DNA of 64,000 bases from an uncultured SAR116 cluster alpha proteobacterium (GCA_902543145.1 CACBXG010000002.1:166001-230000), one strand, 5' to 3'; counted from the stretch's first letter, positions 34,652 to 44,042 are shown. Program-made: numbers and translations. The notes: generated by a model from the letters alone, not told the origin.

Positions 34652-35668
34652 ATGATGAAAAATAATAAAAAGATTTGTGTAGTAGGCGCAAGTGGATTAG
34701 TCGGATCTAGTATCGTCAGATATGCTCTAGAAAGAGGCTATTTTGTAAATGGAACTCTCACAGATAAGTCAGATATGACTAAGGTCAAGTATTTAAAAAA
34801 ACTCAAGAATTCTAGTAACTTAGAATTGTTTAGCGCCAAAATGGAAAACGAAAAAGATTTTATAAATCCGATAGAAAATGCAGATGCTGTTTTTATAGCA
34901 TGTCTAATTCCCACATATAAGGGTAAAGACGGGACCCCAGCCAAAGAAATGGATGATAAAAGAGGCTATAAAGAAATAATTAATCCGACAGTTAATGGAT
35001 GTTTGAACATAATCAAAGCAGCTAAAAATACAGGTATAAAAAATATTATCATATGTTCTTCTACGTCTAGTACGAACCCTGTTCCACCTATAGAATTTAA
35101 AAATGAAACAGAACATTGGTCCGATGAAAAAGAACAATGTAAAGCCAAAAAATATACATCTGCTACTAAAACAGTTATGGAGAAAATGGCTATTAAATAT
35201 TGTGAAGAAAATGATATTAGACTTTCAATTATTTTACCTACAGGGTTATATGGTGATCCCGTTTTACCTATGCATCTAAAACATAACCCCTTTATCTGGC
35301 TTAAAAGAGTGATTGATGGTGGCAGTCCTAGACATGAGAAAATACCTAATGATTCTGCTTCAATGATACATTTAAGAGATCTAGCAAAAATATTTTTAGC
35401 AGTATACGAAAACCCTAGTGCGTCTGGTAGATATTTTGGAGTTTATAAAAGTCTTCATTGGGAAGATATTTATAATGAATGTAAAAAATTAATACCAAAC
35501 ATGAAGATGCCTCAAGGTTTTTCTGAGGTACCTGTAAAACCAACTACGTTTGATTTTACTAGAAGAGATTCACTTAACGTAAAAATAAAAGATTTTTCTA
35601 CAACTTTAAAAGAAACAGTTGATTGGCTAAAAACAAACCCTTTTTCAGAAGAAATTGGTAATGAATAG
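34652..35668 (+). CDS. NAD(P)-dependent epimerase/reductase, dihydroflavonol-reductase-like
   Basis: A 338-residue extended SDR. The cofactor loop is VVGASGLVGSSIVRYAL, the catalytic Ser is in IICSSTSSTNP and the Lys is in KKYTSATKTVMEKMA, where the usual Tyr precedes TSATK. The C-terminal half has IHLRDLAKIFLAVYENPSASGRYFGV. This is the DFR/cinnamoyl-CoA reductase pattern, also seen in bacterial aldehyde and ketone reductases. It is divergent from the SDR gene. Confidence 0.8.
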   Translation: MMKNNKKICVVGASGLVGSSIVRYALERGYFVNGTLTDKSDMTKVKYLKKLKNSSNLELFSAKMENEKDFINPIENADAVFIACLIPTYKGKDGTPAKEMDDKRGYKEIINPTVNGCLNIIKAAKNTGIKNIIICSSTSSTNPVPPIEFKNETEHWSDEKEQCKAKKYTSATKTVMEKMAIKYCEENDIRLSIILPTGLYGDPVLPMHLKHNPFIWLKRVIDGGSPRHEKIPNDSASMIHLRDLAKIFLAVYENPSASGRYFGVYKSLHWEDIYNECKKLIPNMKMPQGFSEVPVKPTTFDFTRRDSLNVKIKDFSTTLKETVDWLKTNPFSEEIGNE

Positions 35669-35738
35669 GTTAGAACTTGTTTTATTTTCATTATTCATAC
35701 TCTTTTTACCAACGATATTGTATTGGGTTGATATTTAA
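35661..35738 (+). CDS. Possible 25-residue hydrophobic peptide overlapping the upstream gene
   Basis: The ORF begins inside the last codons of the epimerase gene (eight-base overlap) and reads MNRLELVLFSLFILFLPTI then YWVDI. It is one short transmembrane segment with a positive N-terminus. The overlap would allow translational coupling. A random AT-rich sequence can also give such a peptide, so this is a weak call. Confidence 0.2.
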   Translation: MNRLELVLFSLFILFLPTILYWVDI

Positions 35739-35778
35739 TTTTTTTATTTTTTTCTAATGACATAAATAGGATCTTATT

Positions 35779-36393
35779 ATGAACAATTTCAAAAAAAGAG
35801 ATTTTTTCCATGAAGGTATGAGAGAATTCCAAGATCTTTTTGATGGCCGAAGAACAGCTGAAGCTATAGAAAAAAATAGAAAACATTATGAATTTTGGGA
35901 TGATGAAAAAGAATTAATAAAAAATTCTAAGTTTTTCTTCATTGCTAGTTCATGGAATGGATATATTGATTGTAACATAAAATCAGGAGACCCAGGTTTT
36001 GTGAAAATAGTTGAAAAAGGAATTATTGAGTATCCTGAATATGACGGAAATTCAATGTATCGCACCGCTGGCAACATTACTAAAAATCCAAATGTAGCTT
36101 TACTTTTTCTGAACTTTGATGGGAAAAGTCGAAGAATTAGGATAAATGGTCATGCAACTATCCATCATGACAAAAAATCTCTAGAAGATCATTTTGGTGC
36201 CAAGTTTGTTGTGAGAATTTATTGCGAAATATATCCAAACTGCCCAAGGTATATTCCGAATCTGGAAAAAGATAAATCGTCAGCTTATGTGCCAAGAAAA
36301 GGCAAAAGTGTTCCACCTGCACCTGAATGGAAAGAAAGAGATTACATAAAAAATATTTTACCAAAGGATGATCCTCACAAAAGTCGAAATTAA
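35779..36393 (+). CDS. Pyridoxamine 5'-phosphate oxidase-family (split-barrel FMN) protein
   Basis: A 204-residue flavin split-barrel protein. The core strands are SKFFFIASSWNGYIDCNIKSGDPGFV, GNSMYRTAGNITKNPNVALLFLNF and RRIRINGHATIH, a pattern shared with the general-stress/PPOX group. The C-terminus is proline- and lysine-rich (RYIPNLEKDKSSAYVPRKGKS). It probably binds FMN and reduces a small molecule, but no substrate can be given. One of four split-barrel genes in the window. Confidence 0.8.
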   Translation: MNNFKKRDFFHEGMREFQDLFDGRRTAEAIEKNRKHYEFWDDEKELIKNSKFFFIASSWNGYIDCNIKSGDPGFVKIVEKGIIEYPEYDGNSMYRTAGNITKNPNVALLFLNFDGKSRRIRINGHATIHHDKKSLEDHFGAKFVVRIYCEIYPNCPRYIPNLEKDKSSAYVPRKGKSVPPAPEWKERDYIKNILPKDDPHKSRN

Positions 36394-36703
36394 TTGTAGT
36401 TTCAAAGTGCATAAGATTGATTCGTGTAAAATTTAAATTTTTTTTAATACTTTGAATAAATCGATAAAAATATATGCAATATTTTTAATCAATAGTAATT
36501 TTTAAATAGAGTTTTCTTTTGTAAACAAACAAAATTGTGATTTGGCTAAAAGGTTAAAAAATATATGATTGCCCATTTATTAAGCAAAAATTTTTCTTGC
36601 TAACTTTTAATTGACTCATGATTTTATTTTTTCGATCCTAAAGTGCTTTGGGAAGTTATTGGGGAATAACATTCTAAAAATAATATAAATTGGAGGAGAA
36701 ATA
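36394..36703. other. 310-base intergenic region before the sugar ABC operon
   Basis: No ORF or RNA gene is evident. It is AT-rich. A strong GGAGGAG Shine-Dalgarno sequence ends the segment seven bases before the binding-protein ATG. The operon promoter must lie here; I could not choose one credible -35/-10 pair. A GGGAA..GGGGAA repeat near 36650-36670 might be an operator half-site. Confidence 0.3.
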
Positions 36704-38047
36704 ATGAATAAGTTTATTAATTATATTTTTTATAGTCTATTTTTTTTATTATTTTCAAACTTAGCTAATGCTGACACAATAAAATTTTGGACTACAGAGG
36801 AGCAACCTGCGCGTCTTGCAAAACAAAATGCAATGGCTGCGGATTTCTGGCAAAAGACTGGTCACGAAGTAGAAGTTATACCTGTATCGGAAAAAGATCT
36901 AGGTAAGAGAGCAACAGCGGCATTTGCTGCAGGTGATTTGCCTGATGTTATTTATCATACATTACAATATGTTCTTCCATGGTCAGAGGCTGGTATATTA
37001 GATGTAGAAACTAATGATGACATAGTTAATTCTTTAATGAAAAGGACCTTTGCACCAGGCGCTATCAAGATGGCTCAATTTGATGGAAAAACTGCAGCAG
37101 TACCAGTTGACGGTTGGACACAAATGGTAGTTTATCGTAAGGACATTTTTGATTCAGCTGGATTAGCTCCACCTAATAGCTATGCAAACATTGAAAAAGC
37201 AATAGATAAATTACATAACCCGCCAAATATGTACGGTTTTGTTGCAGCAACTAAGGTTGATGAAAATTTTATGAGTCAAGTTTTAGAACATGTTTTTTTA
37301 GCTAATGGGGTATCGCCTGTTAATAAAAATGGTTTCAGCCCACTAGACGAAAAAGCAACTTCTGAAGTTTTAAATTTTTATAAAAAGATTGCTAAAGCTT
37401 CCCCAGCTGGCGAGTTATACTGGAAACAGTCTCGAGCTATATATTTTGCTGGTAAAGCTGCTATGATTATATGGTCACCTTTTATTTTAGATGAGTTAGC
37501 TGGTCTAAGAAACTCTGCACCACCAACAATCAATGATGACCCAACTTCAAAGGCTTTAGCACAAAAGACTGGAATTGTAACAACGTTTGGAGGTCCATCT
37601 AATCCTGCAGGCGCTGCTTGGGCAGATATACGTTATTTCGGAGTAACCTCAGACGCAAATACTGATGTTGCTGCAGAGTTTGTTAAATATTCAATGAAAG
37701 ATGGATATACTGCTACACTTTCAATAGCACCAGAGGGCAAATTCCCAGTTCGGAGGGGCGAGCCTTTTGATACAGCAAAATATGTAAATGCATGGTCAAA
37801 GTTACCAGTTGGTGTTGACAGAAAGGCTCCATTATCAGAATTATATTCAGATCTTACAATTAATAAAATTGTTTCTGGACTTCAAACTGCTGATAGATGG
37901 GGCGTAAAAGAAGGTCAACTATCTTTAGCATCAAAAATTATAAATTCTCAAATTATTAATCGAGTTGTTCGTGAATTTATTGATGATCAAATTGATGTTA
38001 AAACTGCTGTAAGCAAGTTAAATAAAGAGCTTTCAAAAATAAATTAA
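36704..38047 (+). CDS. Carbohydrate ABC transporter, periplasmic substrate-binding protein
   Basis: A 447-residue family 1 extracellular solute-binding protein. A signal peptide (FINYIFYSLFFLLFSNLANA) precedes DTIKFWTTEEQPARLAKQNAMAADF, then AAFAAGDLPDVIYHTLQYVLPWSEAG and AAVPVDGWTQMVVYRKDIFDSAGL. These are typical of disaccharide or glycoside binders. The downstream GH63-type hydrolase suggests the ligand is a glucosylated compatible solute such as glucosylglycerate. It is separated from the permease genes by a hairpin that would let it accumulate in excess. Confidence 0.9.
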   Translation: MNKFINYIFYSLFFLLFSNLANADTIKFWTTEEQPARLAKQNAMAADFWQKTGHEVEVIPVSEKDLGKRATAAFAAGDLPDVIYHTLQYVLPWSEAGILDVETNDDIVNSLMKRTFAPGAIKMAQFDGKTAAVPVDGWTQMVVYRKDIFDSAGLAPPNSYANIEKAIDKLHNPPNMYGFVAATKVDENFMSQVLEHVFLANGVSPVNKNGFSPLDEKATSEVLNFYKKIAKASPAGELYWKQSRAIYFAGKAAMIIWSPFILDELAGLRNSAPPTINDDPTSKALAQKTGIVTTFGGPSNPAGAAWADIRYFGVTSDANTDVAAEFVKYSMKDGYTATLSIAPEGKFPVRRGEPFDTAKYVNAWSKLPVGVDRKAPLSELYSDLTINKIVSGLQTADRWGVKEGQLSLASKIINSQIINRVVREFIDDQIDVKTAVSKLNKELSKIN

Positions 38048-38054
38048 ATTATTT

Positions 38055-38091
38055 GTTAGACGATCTTTATAAGGTCGTCTAACTTGATTTT
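38055..38091 (+). terminator. Intercistronic hairpin between binding protein and permease
   Basis: GTTAGACGATCTT and AAGGTCGTCTAAC form a 13-bp stem (one G-T pair) around a TAT loop (38055-38083), followed by TTGATTTT. It is 8 bases past the binding-protein stop. In ABC operons such hairpins partly end transcription or protect the upstream message, raising binding-protein levels over permease. Confidence 0.75.
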
Positions 38092-38111
38092 ATAATTTTA
38101 AGTATTTTTGA

Positions 38112-39395
38112 ATGACTAATATCATAAAAAAAAGTAAGAATACTTTATTAGAAAAAGAAAAAAAACTTGGTCTAATACTCTTGCTACCAACTATTTTAAT
38201 AGTATTATCTGTAGTTATTTTTCCACTCTTAGCTAATTTTTGGATTTCTTTTAAACCAGTATCCTTGGGGGATCTACGTCCACCAAAACTCATAGTAAAA
38301 GAACGCATCAAAGGAAAATTATCTGATAAAAATCAGATTGCAGAAATTCAATATAGATATAGAAATTCATCAATTAAATATGATCTTGAAAATGTAATAA
38401 TTAAAGACATAATACCGAATGGTTTCACTGTTAAAGATTTGCAACCAACCCAATTTTGTAGGTTAAAATTAAAAGAGTTGATATGTAATTTAAATAATGT
38501 TTCCTCTAGATCGTCTGGAAAAATAATTCTTAAAGTGCACAAGAATGATCAATGGCAAGAAGAATTAGATAACCCAAAAAAAACTAAACCGTTTGTTACT
38601 TTTTCAAGTAAAAATGTACTAACCTCTTTTGAATTTAATACTGAAAATTTTAAAAAAGTTTTTTCTGCCTCTGAATTTTTTGAAGTATTAAAAGTTTCTT
38701 TTTACTACACTATATTTGGTACCGCTGGAGCATTGTTGGTTGGACTGATAGCAGCACAAATTTTACAAAAATCTTTTAGGGGGAGGTCTATTGTTCGTGG
38801 TTTACTTCTTTTTCCTTATGTCTCACCAGTAATAGCGGTAGCTTTTGCGTGGGTAATATTATTTGATCCTTATTCAGGTATTGTAAATTCAATGTTAGTT
38901 CAAATGAATGTAATTGATAAACCAATTAATTTTTTTGGACAAAAATATACTGACATAATTATTTTTGGTTATGTCTTTAAATTTCCTTTAGCTTTATCAA
39001 TGGTTATAGCTTTTGAAATTTGGAGATATTTTCCTCTTTCTTTTTTATTTATTCTTGCACGCATGCAGTCATTTCCTGAGGAAGTGTATGACGCAGCCAA
39101 AATAGATGGGGCGTCACCATTACAACAATTCTATTATATTTCACTTCCATTTTTGATTGGTATTATGTCTATTTTATTCTTACTAAGATTCATATGGACC
39201 TTTAATAAATTTGATGACATTTTCTTACTAACTGGCGGTAATGCAGGAACAAGAACCTTTACTGTAAATGTTTATGAACAAGCATTTGCAATTTCAAATC
39301 TCGGAGCAGGAGCAGCTGTGGCAGTAGTAATTTTTATATTTCTACTTACATTCTCTTTACTTTTTATGAGATATTCAAAAAAGGAAACATTTTAA
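38112..39395 (+). CDS. MalF-type ABC permease with DUF11-like periplasmic insert
   Basis: A 427-residue permease. After the first membrane helix (LGLILLLPTILIVLSVVIFP), residues of about 50-165 form a soluble insert that looks like a DUF11/conserved-repeat Ig-like domain: YDLENVIIKDIIPNGFTVKDL and LICNLNNVSSRSSGKIILKV. The remaining helices carry the transport core, with the coupling EAA loop EVYDAAKIDGASPLQQFYYISLPF. MalF of E. coli has a periplasmic P2 loop at another position, so this insert is of independent type. Second gene of the operon. Confidence 0.87.
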   Translation: MTNIIKKSKNTLLEKEKKLGLILLLPTILIVLSVVIFPLLANFWISFKPVSLGDLRPPKLIVKERIKGKLSDKNQIAEIQYRYRNSSIKYDLENVIIKDIIPNGFTVKDLQPTQFCRLKLKELICNLNNVSSRSSGKIILKVHKNDQWQEELDNPKKTKPFVTFSSKNVLTSFEFNTENFKKVFSASEFFEVLKVSFYYTIFGTAGALLVGLIAAQILQKSFRGRSIVRGLLLFPYVSPVIAVAFAWVILFDPYSGIVNSMLVQMNVIDKPINFFGQKYTDIIIFGYVFKFPLALSMVIAFEIWRYFPLSFLFILARMQSFPEEVYDAAKIDGASPLQQFYYISLPFLIGIMSILFLLRFIWTFNKFDDIFLLTGGNAGTRTFTVNVYEQAFAISNLGAGAAVAVVIFIFLLTFSLLFMRYSKKETF

Positions 39396-39396
39396 A

Positions 39397-40620
39397 ATGT
39401 TTTGGAAATATGGCTTATTTTTTTCGATTTTGTCTGGAGGTATATGGGGTATTTTTTGGCAAATCTTTTTTACCGTAATTGGCATTTTAACCCTTGGAAT
39501 TCCTTTAAGTTTAGAATTAAGTCAAATTATGATTATTGGACCATTAGCAGGAATTTTGTACATCAAAAGTCAAAAATTTTTATCCATAAAATTCCATCTT
39601 ACAGCAATAATTATAATTACTTTTCTTATTTTTATTTCTCACTTAGGAAACCCATACCAAGTAGAGGATGAAAATCGACTAATAATATTTATGCTAATTT
39701 TATTAACTTCATTTTTTATATGGGGAAGTTTGAACCATTCTTTATATAATTTAAGTCCTGGGGAATTGTCAAAATATGATGTTGAAAGTTTTTTTATAAA
39801 ATTTACGTGGGGATTGGGTTTAATTATATTAATTTTGATTACCTTAATTCCCTTTTATATAATGATTATTACTAGTTTAAAAAATCAACAAAGCTTGATT
39901 TTAAACCCTCTAGATATATCTGTTAATTTAAATACCGATTTTAAAACTCTTTTTAATTCTTACATCGAATTATTTACTAATTTCAATTTTCATTTGTTTT
40001 TGATTAATTCTTTCATTGTATCCTGCACAACAGTTATTATAACTTTATTTTTTTCAATTCCTGGAGCTTATGCACTAGCTAGATTAAGGGTACCCAACAA
40101 AAAAATTTTTTCAGGAACTGTAATTTTAATTTATTTAATTCCTTCTATAGTATTAATTATCCCACTGTATGTAATTTTTTCTTCTATAGGTTTAAGAAAT
40201 TCTTTATTTGGTTTAATACTTGTTTACCCAGCAACTACAATTCCTGTTGCTCTATATATGCTAAGAGGTTACTTCAGCGCATTATCAAGCGAAATTGATG
40301 ATGCCGCGTTAATGGATGGTCTTTCTCGCATTCAGATAATTTTAAAAATAGCTATACCTCTATCTAAACCAGCTATTGTTAGTGTTGGGTTATATGTTTT
40401 CATGATTGCATGGAATGAATTCTTAATTGCATTCATGTTTTTGGATGATCCCAGTATATTTACATTGTCTAGAGGTATCATGTCTTTAAACTCTTCAGAA
40501 ATACCACAACAGCACCTAATGGCAGGTGCAGTAATAGCAACAATTCCTATTATGATAATTTTTCTGTATTTAGAAAAATTTTTGATATCTGGTCTTTCAG
40601 CAGGTGGAGTTAAAGGATAA
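39397..40620 (+). CDS. MalG-type ABC permease with extra N-terminal membrane helices
   Basis: A 407-residue permease, some 110-130 residues longer than usual MalG proteins (280-300). The extension has about four hydrophobic segments (for example GGIWGIFWQIFFTVIGILTLG). The canonical part starts near LGLIILILITLIPFYIMIITSLKNQ and ends with the EAA loop EIDDAALMDGLSRIQIILKIAIPLSKPA and GLSAGGVKG. The start lies one base after the upstream stop. Its stop overlaps the next ATG (TAATG). Confidence 0.87.
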   Translation: MFWKYGLFFSILSGGIWGIFWQIFFTVIGILTLGIPLSLELSQIMIIGPLAGILYIKSQKFLSIKFHLTAIIIITFLIFISHLGNPYQVEDENRLIIFMLILLTSFFIWGSLNHSLYNLSPGELSKYDVESFFIKFTWGLGLIILILITLIPFYIMIITSLKNQQSLILNPLDISVNLNTDFKTLFNSYIELFTNFNFHLFLINSFIVSCTTVIITLFFSIPGAYALARLRVPNKKIFSGTVILIYLIPSIVLIIPLYVIFSSIGLRNSLFGLILVYPATTIPVALYMLRGYFSALSSEIDDAALMDGLSRIQIILKIAIPLSKPAIVSVGLYVFMIAWNEFLIAFMFLDDPSIFTLSRGIMSLNSSEIPQQHLMAGAVIATIPIMIIFLYLEKFLISGLSAGGVKG

Positions 40621-41909
40621 TGATTGAAGAAAGATTTCACAATGCAGTTGAAATAATAACCAAAAATGACCGTGGTGGATATACTGTTCCAACTTCTAAA
40701 CTTTATCCACACCAATGGAATTGGGACTCTGCTTTTACAGCTTTAGGTATTTCTACTTATAACAAAACTAGAGCATGGCAAGAATTAATTTTGTTGATTA
40801 AAGCACAATGAAAAAATGGAATGATACCTCATATAATTTTTCATAAAAATGATCCAAATTATTTTCCTGGTCCAAATCATTGGCAAATCAAATCAAATGC
40901 TAATACTAGTTGTCACTCTCAACCACCAGTGTTGGCAAGCATAATTTGGGATATGGTAAAAAATGGAAATAATTATGATTTAAAGAAAGGTCAAAGTCTT
41001 TTTAACTCTTTAATGGCTTATCACGAATGGTTTTTTTCAGCAAGAGATCCAAATAATGAAGGTTTTATGAGCATAATTCACCCTTGGGAGTCTGGAAGGG
41101 ATAATTGTCCAGATTGGGACTTAGGTTTACATAATGTCAATGTTCCTGATAATTTTAGAGATTATGTTAGGTGCGATACGTCACATGTAGAAATATCTCA
41201 GAGACCTACAAATAAAGATTATGATAAATTTATGTCTATAGTCGAATATGGAAGAAACTGTAATTGGGACCCAAAAAAAATGTACCATGAGGGTCCTTTC
41301 TTGGCAATTGATCCAGGAATAAATTTTATTTTTTTAAAGGCAAATAAAGATCTTTTATCATTAGCAAAATTATTTAATTATAAAAACAGAGTAAATAAGA
41401 TTGAGAGTTGGATAAATAAACTTGAGGACGGTTGCCAAAATTTTTGGAATGATAAAGTAAAAGCATTCACTGCATTTGACATGAGAAGCAATCAATTCTG
41501 CGATGCTATAACTACCGCATCAATGCTTTGCTTATATGCTGGCACAGGTTCAGATAAACAAAAAAATTATACAATTAAGCATTGTGAGCGAATTTTAAAT
41601 AGTTGTGTTTATGGAATGCCAAGTGTCGATCCAAAACATAAAAAATTTGAAAGTGAAAGATATTGGAGAGGTCCTGTTTGGTCAATCATGAATTATATGA
41701 TCTCACATGGTTTAGAGCATGAAGGTGAATACTCACTAGCCAAAAGAATTAAGGATGATACTATTAAACTTATAGAGGTTGGTGGTATGTATGAATATTT
41801 TAACCCACATACAGGGAAAGGCCTTGGTGGACTTGATTTCTCATGGACTGCTGCAATTTTATTAGCACTTGGAAGAGATAGTTCTAATTTAAAGTTTACG
41901 ACCAATTAG
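40620..41909 (+). pseudogene. GH63 glucosylglycerate/mannosylglycerate hydrolase-type glycosidase interrupted by an in-frame TGA
   Basis: The track shows two ORFs (40620-40811 and 40821-41909), but they are in one frame, split only by TGA at 40809-40811. Reading through gives 429 residues, the normal size. Family stretches are GGYTVPTSKLYPHQWNWDSAFTALG, then AQ*KNGMIPHIIF, where relatives have a Trp, and HPWESGRDNCPDWD, YWRGPVWSIMNYM and LGGLDFSWTAA. TGG to TGA is a single substitution. The gene is otherwise intact and tightly placed in the ABC operon. It is a fresh nonsense mutation, a sequencing error or a read-through site. Confidence 0.8.
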
Positions 41910-41919
41910 TGAGCACATA

Positions 41920-42975
41920 ATGGCTTCTATTATTTTACAAAATATCTCAAAATGGTTTTCCAGTAATCAAGTAATTAAAAATGTTGACCTAAACATTAAA
42001 GATGGAGAATTCATTGTTTTTGTAGGTCCCTCAGGATGTGGAAAATCAACACTTTTAAGAATCATCTCTGGTCTTGAAGATTTAAATGATGGAACTGTTT
42101 TAATTGACGATTTGGATGTGACAGACAAAATTCCATATGATCGCGGACTATCAATGGTTTTTCAATCTTATGCACTGTATCCCCATATGAATGTTTTTGA
42201 TAACATAGGTTTTTCTTTGAAAACCTCAGGCGTAAAGAGTGATGTATTAAAAACAAAAGTTGGAGAAGTTGCAAAAATTCTTCAACTAGAAGATTTGCTA
42301 CATAGACTACCTAAACAACTATCTGGAGGACAAAAACAAAGAGTTGCAATTGGAAGAGCAATTATTAGGAAACCCAAAGCTTTCTTGTTTGATGAACCAC
42401 TTTCTAATTTAGATGCAGCACTGAGAGTTGAAATGCGTTTGGAAATCTCAAAATTGCATAAAGAACTTGGAGTTACCACAATTTATGTTACTCATGACCA
42501 GGTTGAAGCCATGACACTCGCAGATAAGATAGTTGTTCTTAACGAAGGAAAAATTATTCAAATTGGTTCTCCACACAAACTTTACAATTATCCAAAAAAT
42601 TTATTTGTTGCAGAATTTATTGGCACACCAAAAATGAATATTTTAAACTGCATTAAAAAAGAAGAATATATTTATTTAGACGAAAATAAAAAAACTAATA
42701 TTAAAACTAAAAAAGAAAAAATATTCAAACTGGGAATAAGACCGGATAATATAGAAATTTGCAAATCTGAAAAAAATATATTGAGTGGGCAAATAAAATT
42801 TTGTGAATACTTAGGTTCTGAACAATACGTTTATGTTGATTGTGAAATTAATAATAAGCTAATTATAGTAAAAATAGATCCAAATATTAAAGTTGTTCTT
42901 AATGAGAAGATAGGCTTGAAATTTATTTCTAAATATGTGCACTTTTTTTCTAAGGATGGTCTGAGATTAATTTAA
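41920..42975 (+). CDS. Carbohydrate ABC transporter ATPase (UgpC/MalK-type)
   Basis: A 351-residue ATPase. Walker A is GPSGCGKST, the signature is LSGGQKQRVAIGRA, Walker B is AFLFDEPLSNLD and the switch His lies in IYVTHDQVEAM. The C-terminal OB-like regulatory domain (FKLGIRPDNIEI) is present as in MalK. It energises the two permeases of the operon and starts ten bases after the glycosidase stop. Confidence 0.92.
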   Translation: MASIILQNISKWFSSNQVIKNVDLNIKDGEFIVFVGPSGCGKSTLLRIISGLEDLNDGTVLIDDLDVTDKIPYDRGLSMVFQSYALYPHMNVFDNIGFSLKTSGVKSDVLKTKVGEVAKILQLEDLLHRLPKQLSGGQKQRVAIGRAIIRKPKAFLFDEPLSNLDAALRVEMRLEISKLHKELGVTTIYVTHDQVEAMTLADKIVVLNEGKIIQIGSPHKLYNYPKNLFVAEFIGTPKMNILNCIKKEEYIYLDENKKTNIKTKKEKIFKLGIRPDNIEICKSEKNILSGQIKFCEYLGSEQYVYVDCEINNKLIIVKIDPNIKVVLNEKIGLKFISKYVHFFSKDGLRLI

Positions 42976-43190
42976 AATATTTATTCTTAAATTGCGGTTC
43001 TTCAACTTGTATTGTTTTATAAAGTTAGAAGTAAGCTAGTGGTCAAAAGTAATAAATTATCATCCAGGTTCAAACAAGTATTTTTTAATACTGGAGTTGG
43101 TATGATAATAGTAGATAAAAATCGTACATTATTTGAAGTAAACCTTAGTGTACTGAATTAAATTTCAATTTTTGTAGTGTAAAAGAAAAA

Positions 43191-44042
43191 ATGAAAATAA
43201 AAAAAACTAAGAAAATAATGACAGTTTCTGGAGAATATAGTGAAAGAAATTTTACTGTTGCAGACCTTCAGTCATTCAAAGGTAAACGTCAACTTACAAA
43301 AACTATCCCTTTTTCAGAAGAAGAAGCTGAAGCTGCTGAAACTGCAGGCATTGAAACACTTAATATAAGGCATAATCCTAAAAGACCCGAGATTTCAAAA
43401 GCTCTTAGAGCTGCTGCTCCAAATACATTTATGAGTTTTGCACTTCCAATGCAGTCTGCTAAATCTGAATATGATGCTTTAAGATTAGCTTTTGATGCGA
43501 TGGAACTTGGAGCCGATTCTGTAATATGCGGAACATGGGGTATAAAATTCATTGAAGCTGTCGCTCATGCAGGCATACCGACTGAAGGTCATATAGGACT
43601 AGTGCCTAGGAGAAGCACTTGGACAGGGGGATTTAAGGCAGTAGGAAAAACAGTAGAACAAGCTAAAAAACTCTATGATGATATTAAAATTCTTGAAAAT
43701 ATAGGTGCATGGGCTGTTGAAGTCGAAGTTATACCAGAAAATATCATGGCCATTCTATCTCCACAAACTTCATTAATTACATCATCTCTAGGAAGTGGTG
43801 TTGGAGATATACAATTTTTATTTGCAGAAGATATATTAGGTAACACTAAAGGACCATATCCACGTCATTCAAAGCAGTATGCTGATCTTTATGAGTTGAA
43901 ACAAAAGTTACAACAAACCAGAATAAATGCTTTTAAAAATTATATTAAAGATATAAAGGATAATAAATTTCCATATAAGGACGTTACTGTAAGCGCTAAT
44001 GATGACGTTGTAAATGCACTTGAAAAATATATAAAAAAATAA
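43191..44042 (+). CDS. PanB-like ketopantoate hydroxymethyltransferase-family protein
   Basis: A 283-residue TIM-barrel protein related to PanB. GHIGLVPRRSTWTGGFKAVGKTVEQAKKLYDDIKILENIGAWAVEVEVIP and SSLGSGVG match the second half of PanB well (quoted here as separate motifs). The first half lacks the standard metal-binding DS and TAYD loops and instead reads TAGIETLNIRHNPKRP. So it may be a paralogue with another C1 or aldol substrate rather than the pantothenate enzyme. A 215-base gap with no gene separates it from the ABC operon. Confidence 0.7.
   Translation: MKIKKTKKIMTVSGEYSERNFTVADLQSFKGKRQLTKTIPFSEEEAEAAETAGIETLNIRHNPKRPEISKALRAAAPNTFMSFALPMQSAKSEYDALRLAFDAMELGADSVICGTWGIKFIEAVAHAGIPTEGHIGLVPRRSTWTGGFKAVGKTVEQAKKLYDDIKILENIGAWAVEVEVIPENIMAILSPQTSLITSSLGSGVGDIQFLFAEDILGNTKGPYPRHSKQYADLYELKQKLQQTRINAFKNYIKDIKDNKFPYKDVTVSANDDVVNALEKYIKK

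Noticed and set aside
34904-35137. Minus-strand ORFs across the epimerase gene
   Set aside because: They are shadows of the well-supported plus-strand reading frame, as are most other short opposite-strand ORFs in the track.
40809-40811. UGA read as Trp genome-wide (genetic code 4)
   Set aside because: Trp-rich genes such as the photolyase and multicopper oxidase use TGG throughout, and TGA serves as a normal stop in overlaps (for example at 25770 and 22511).
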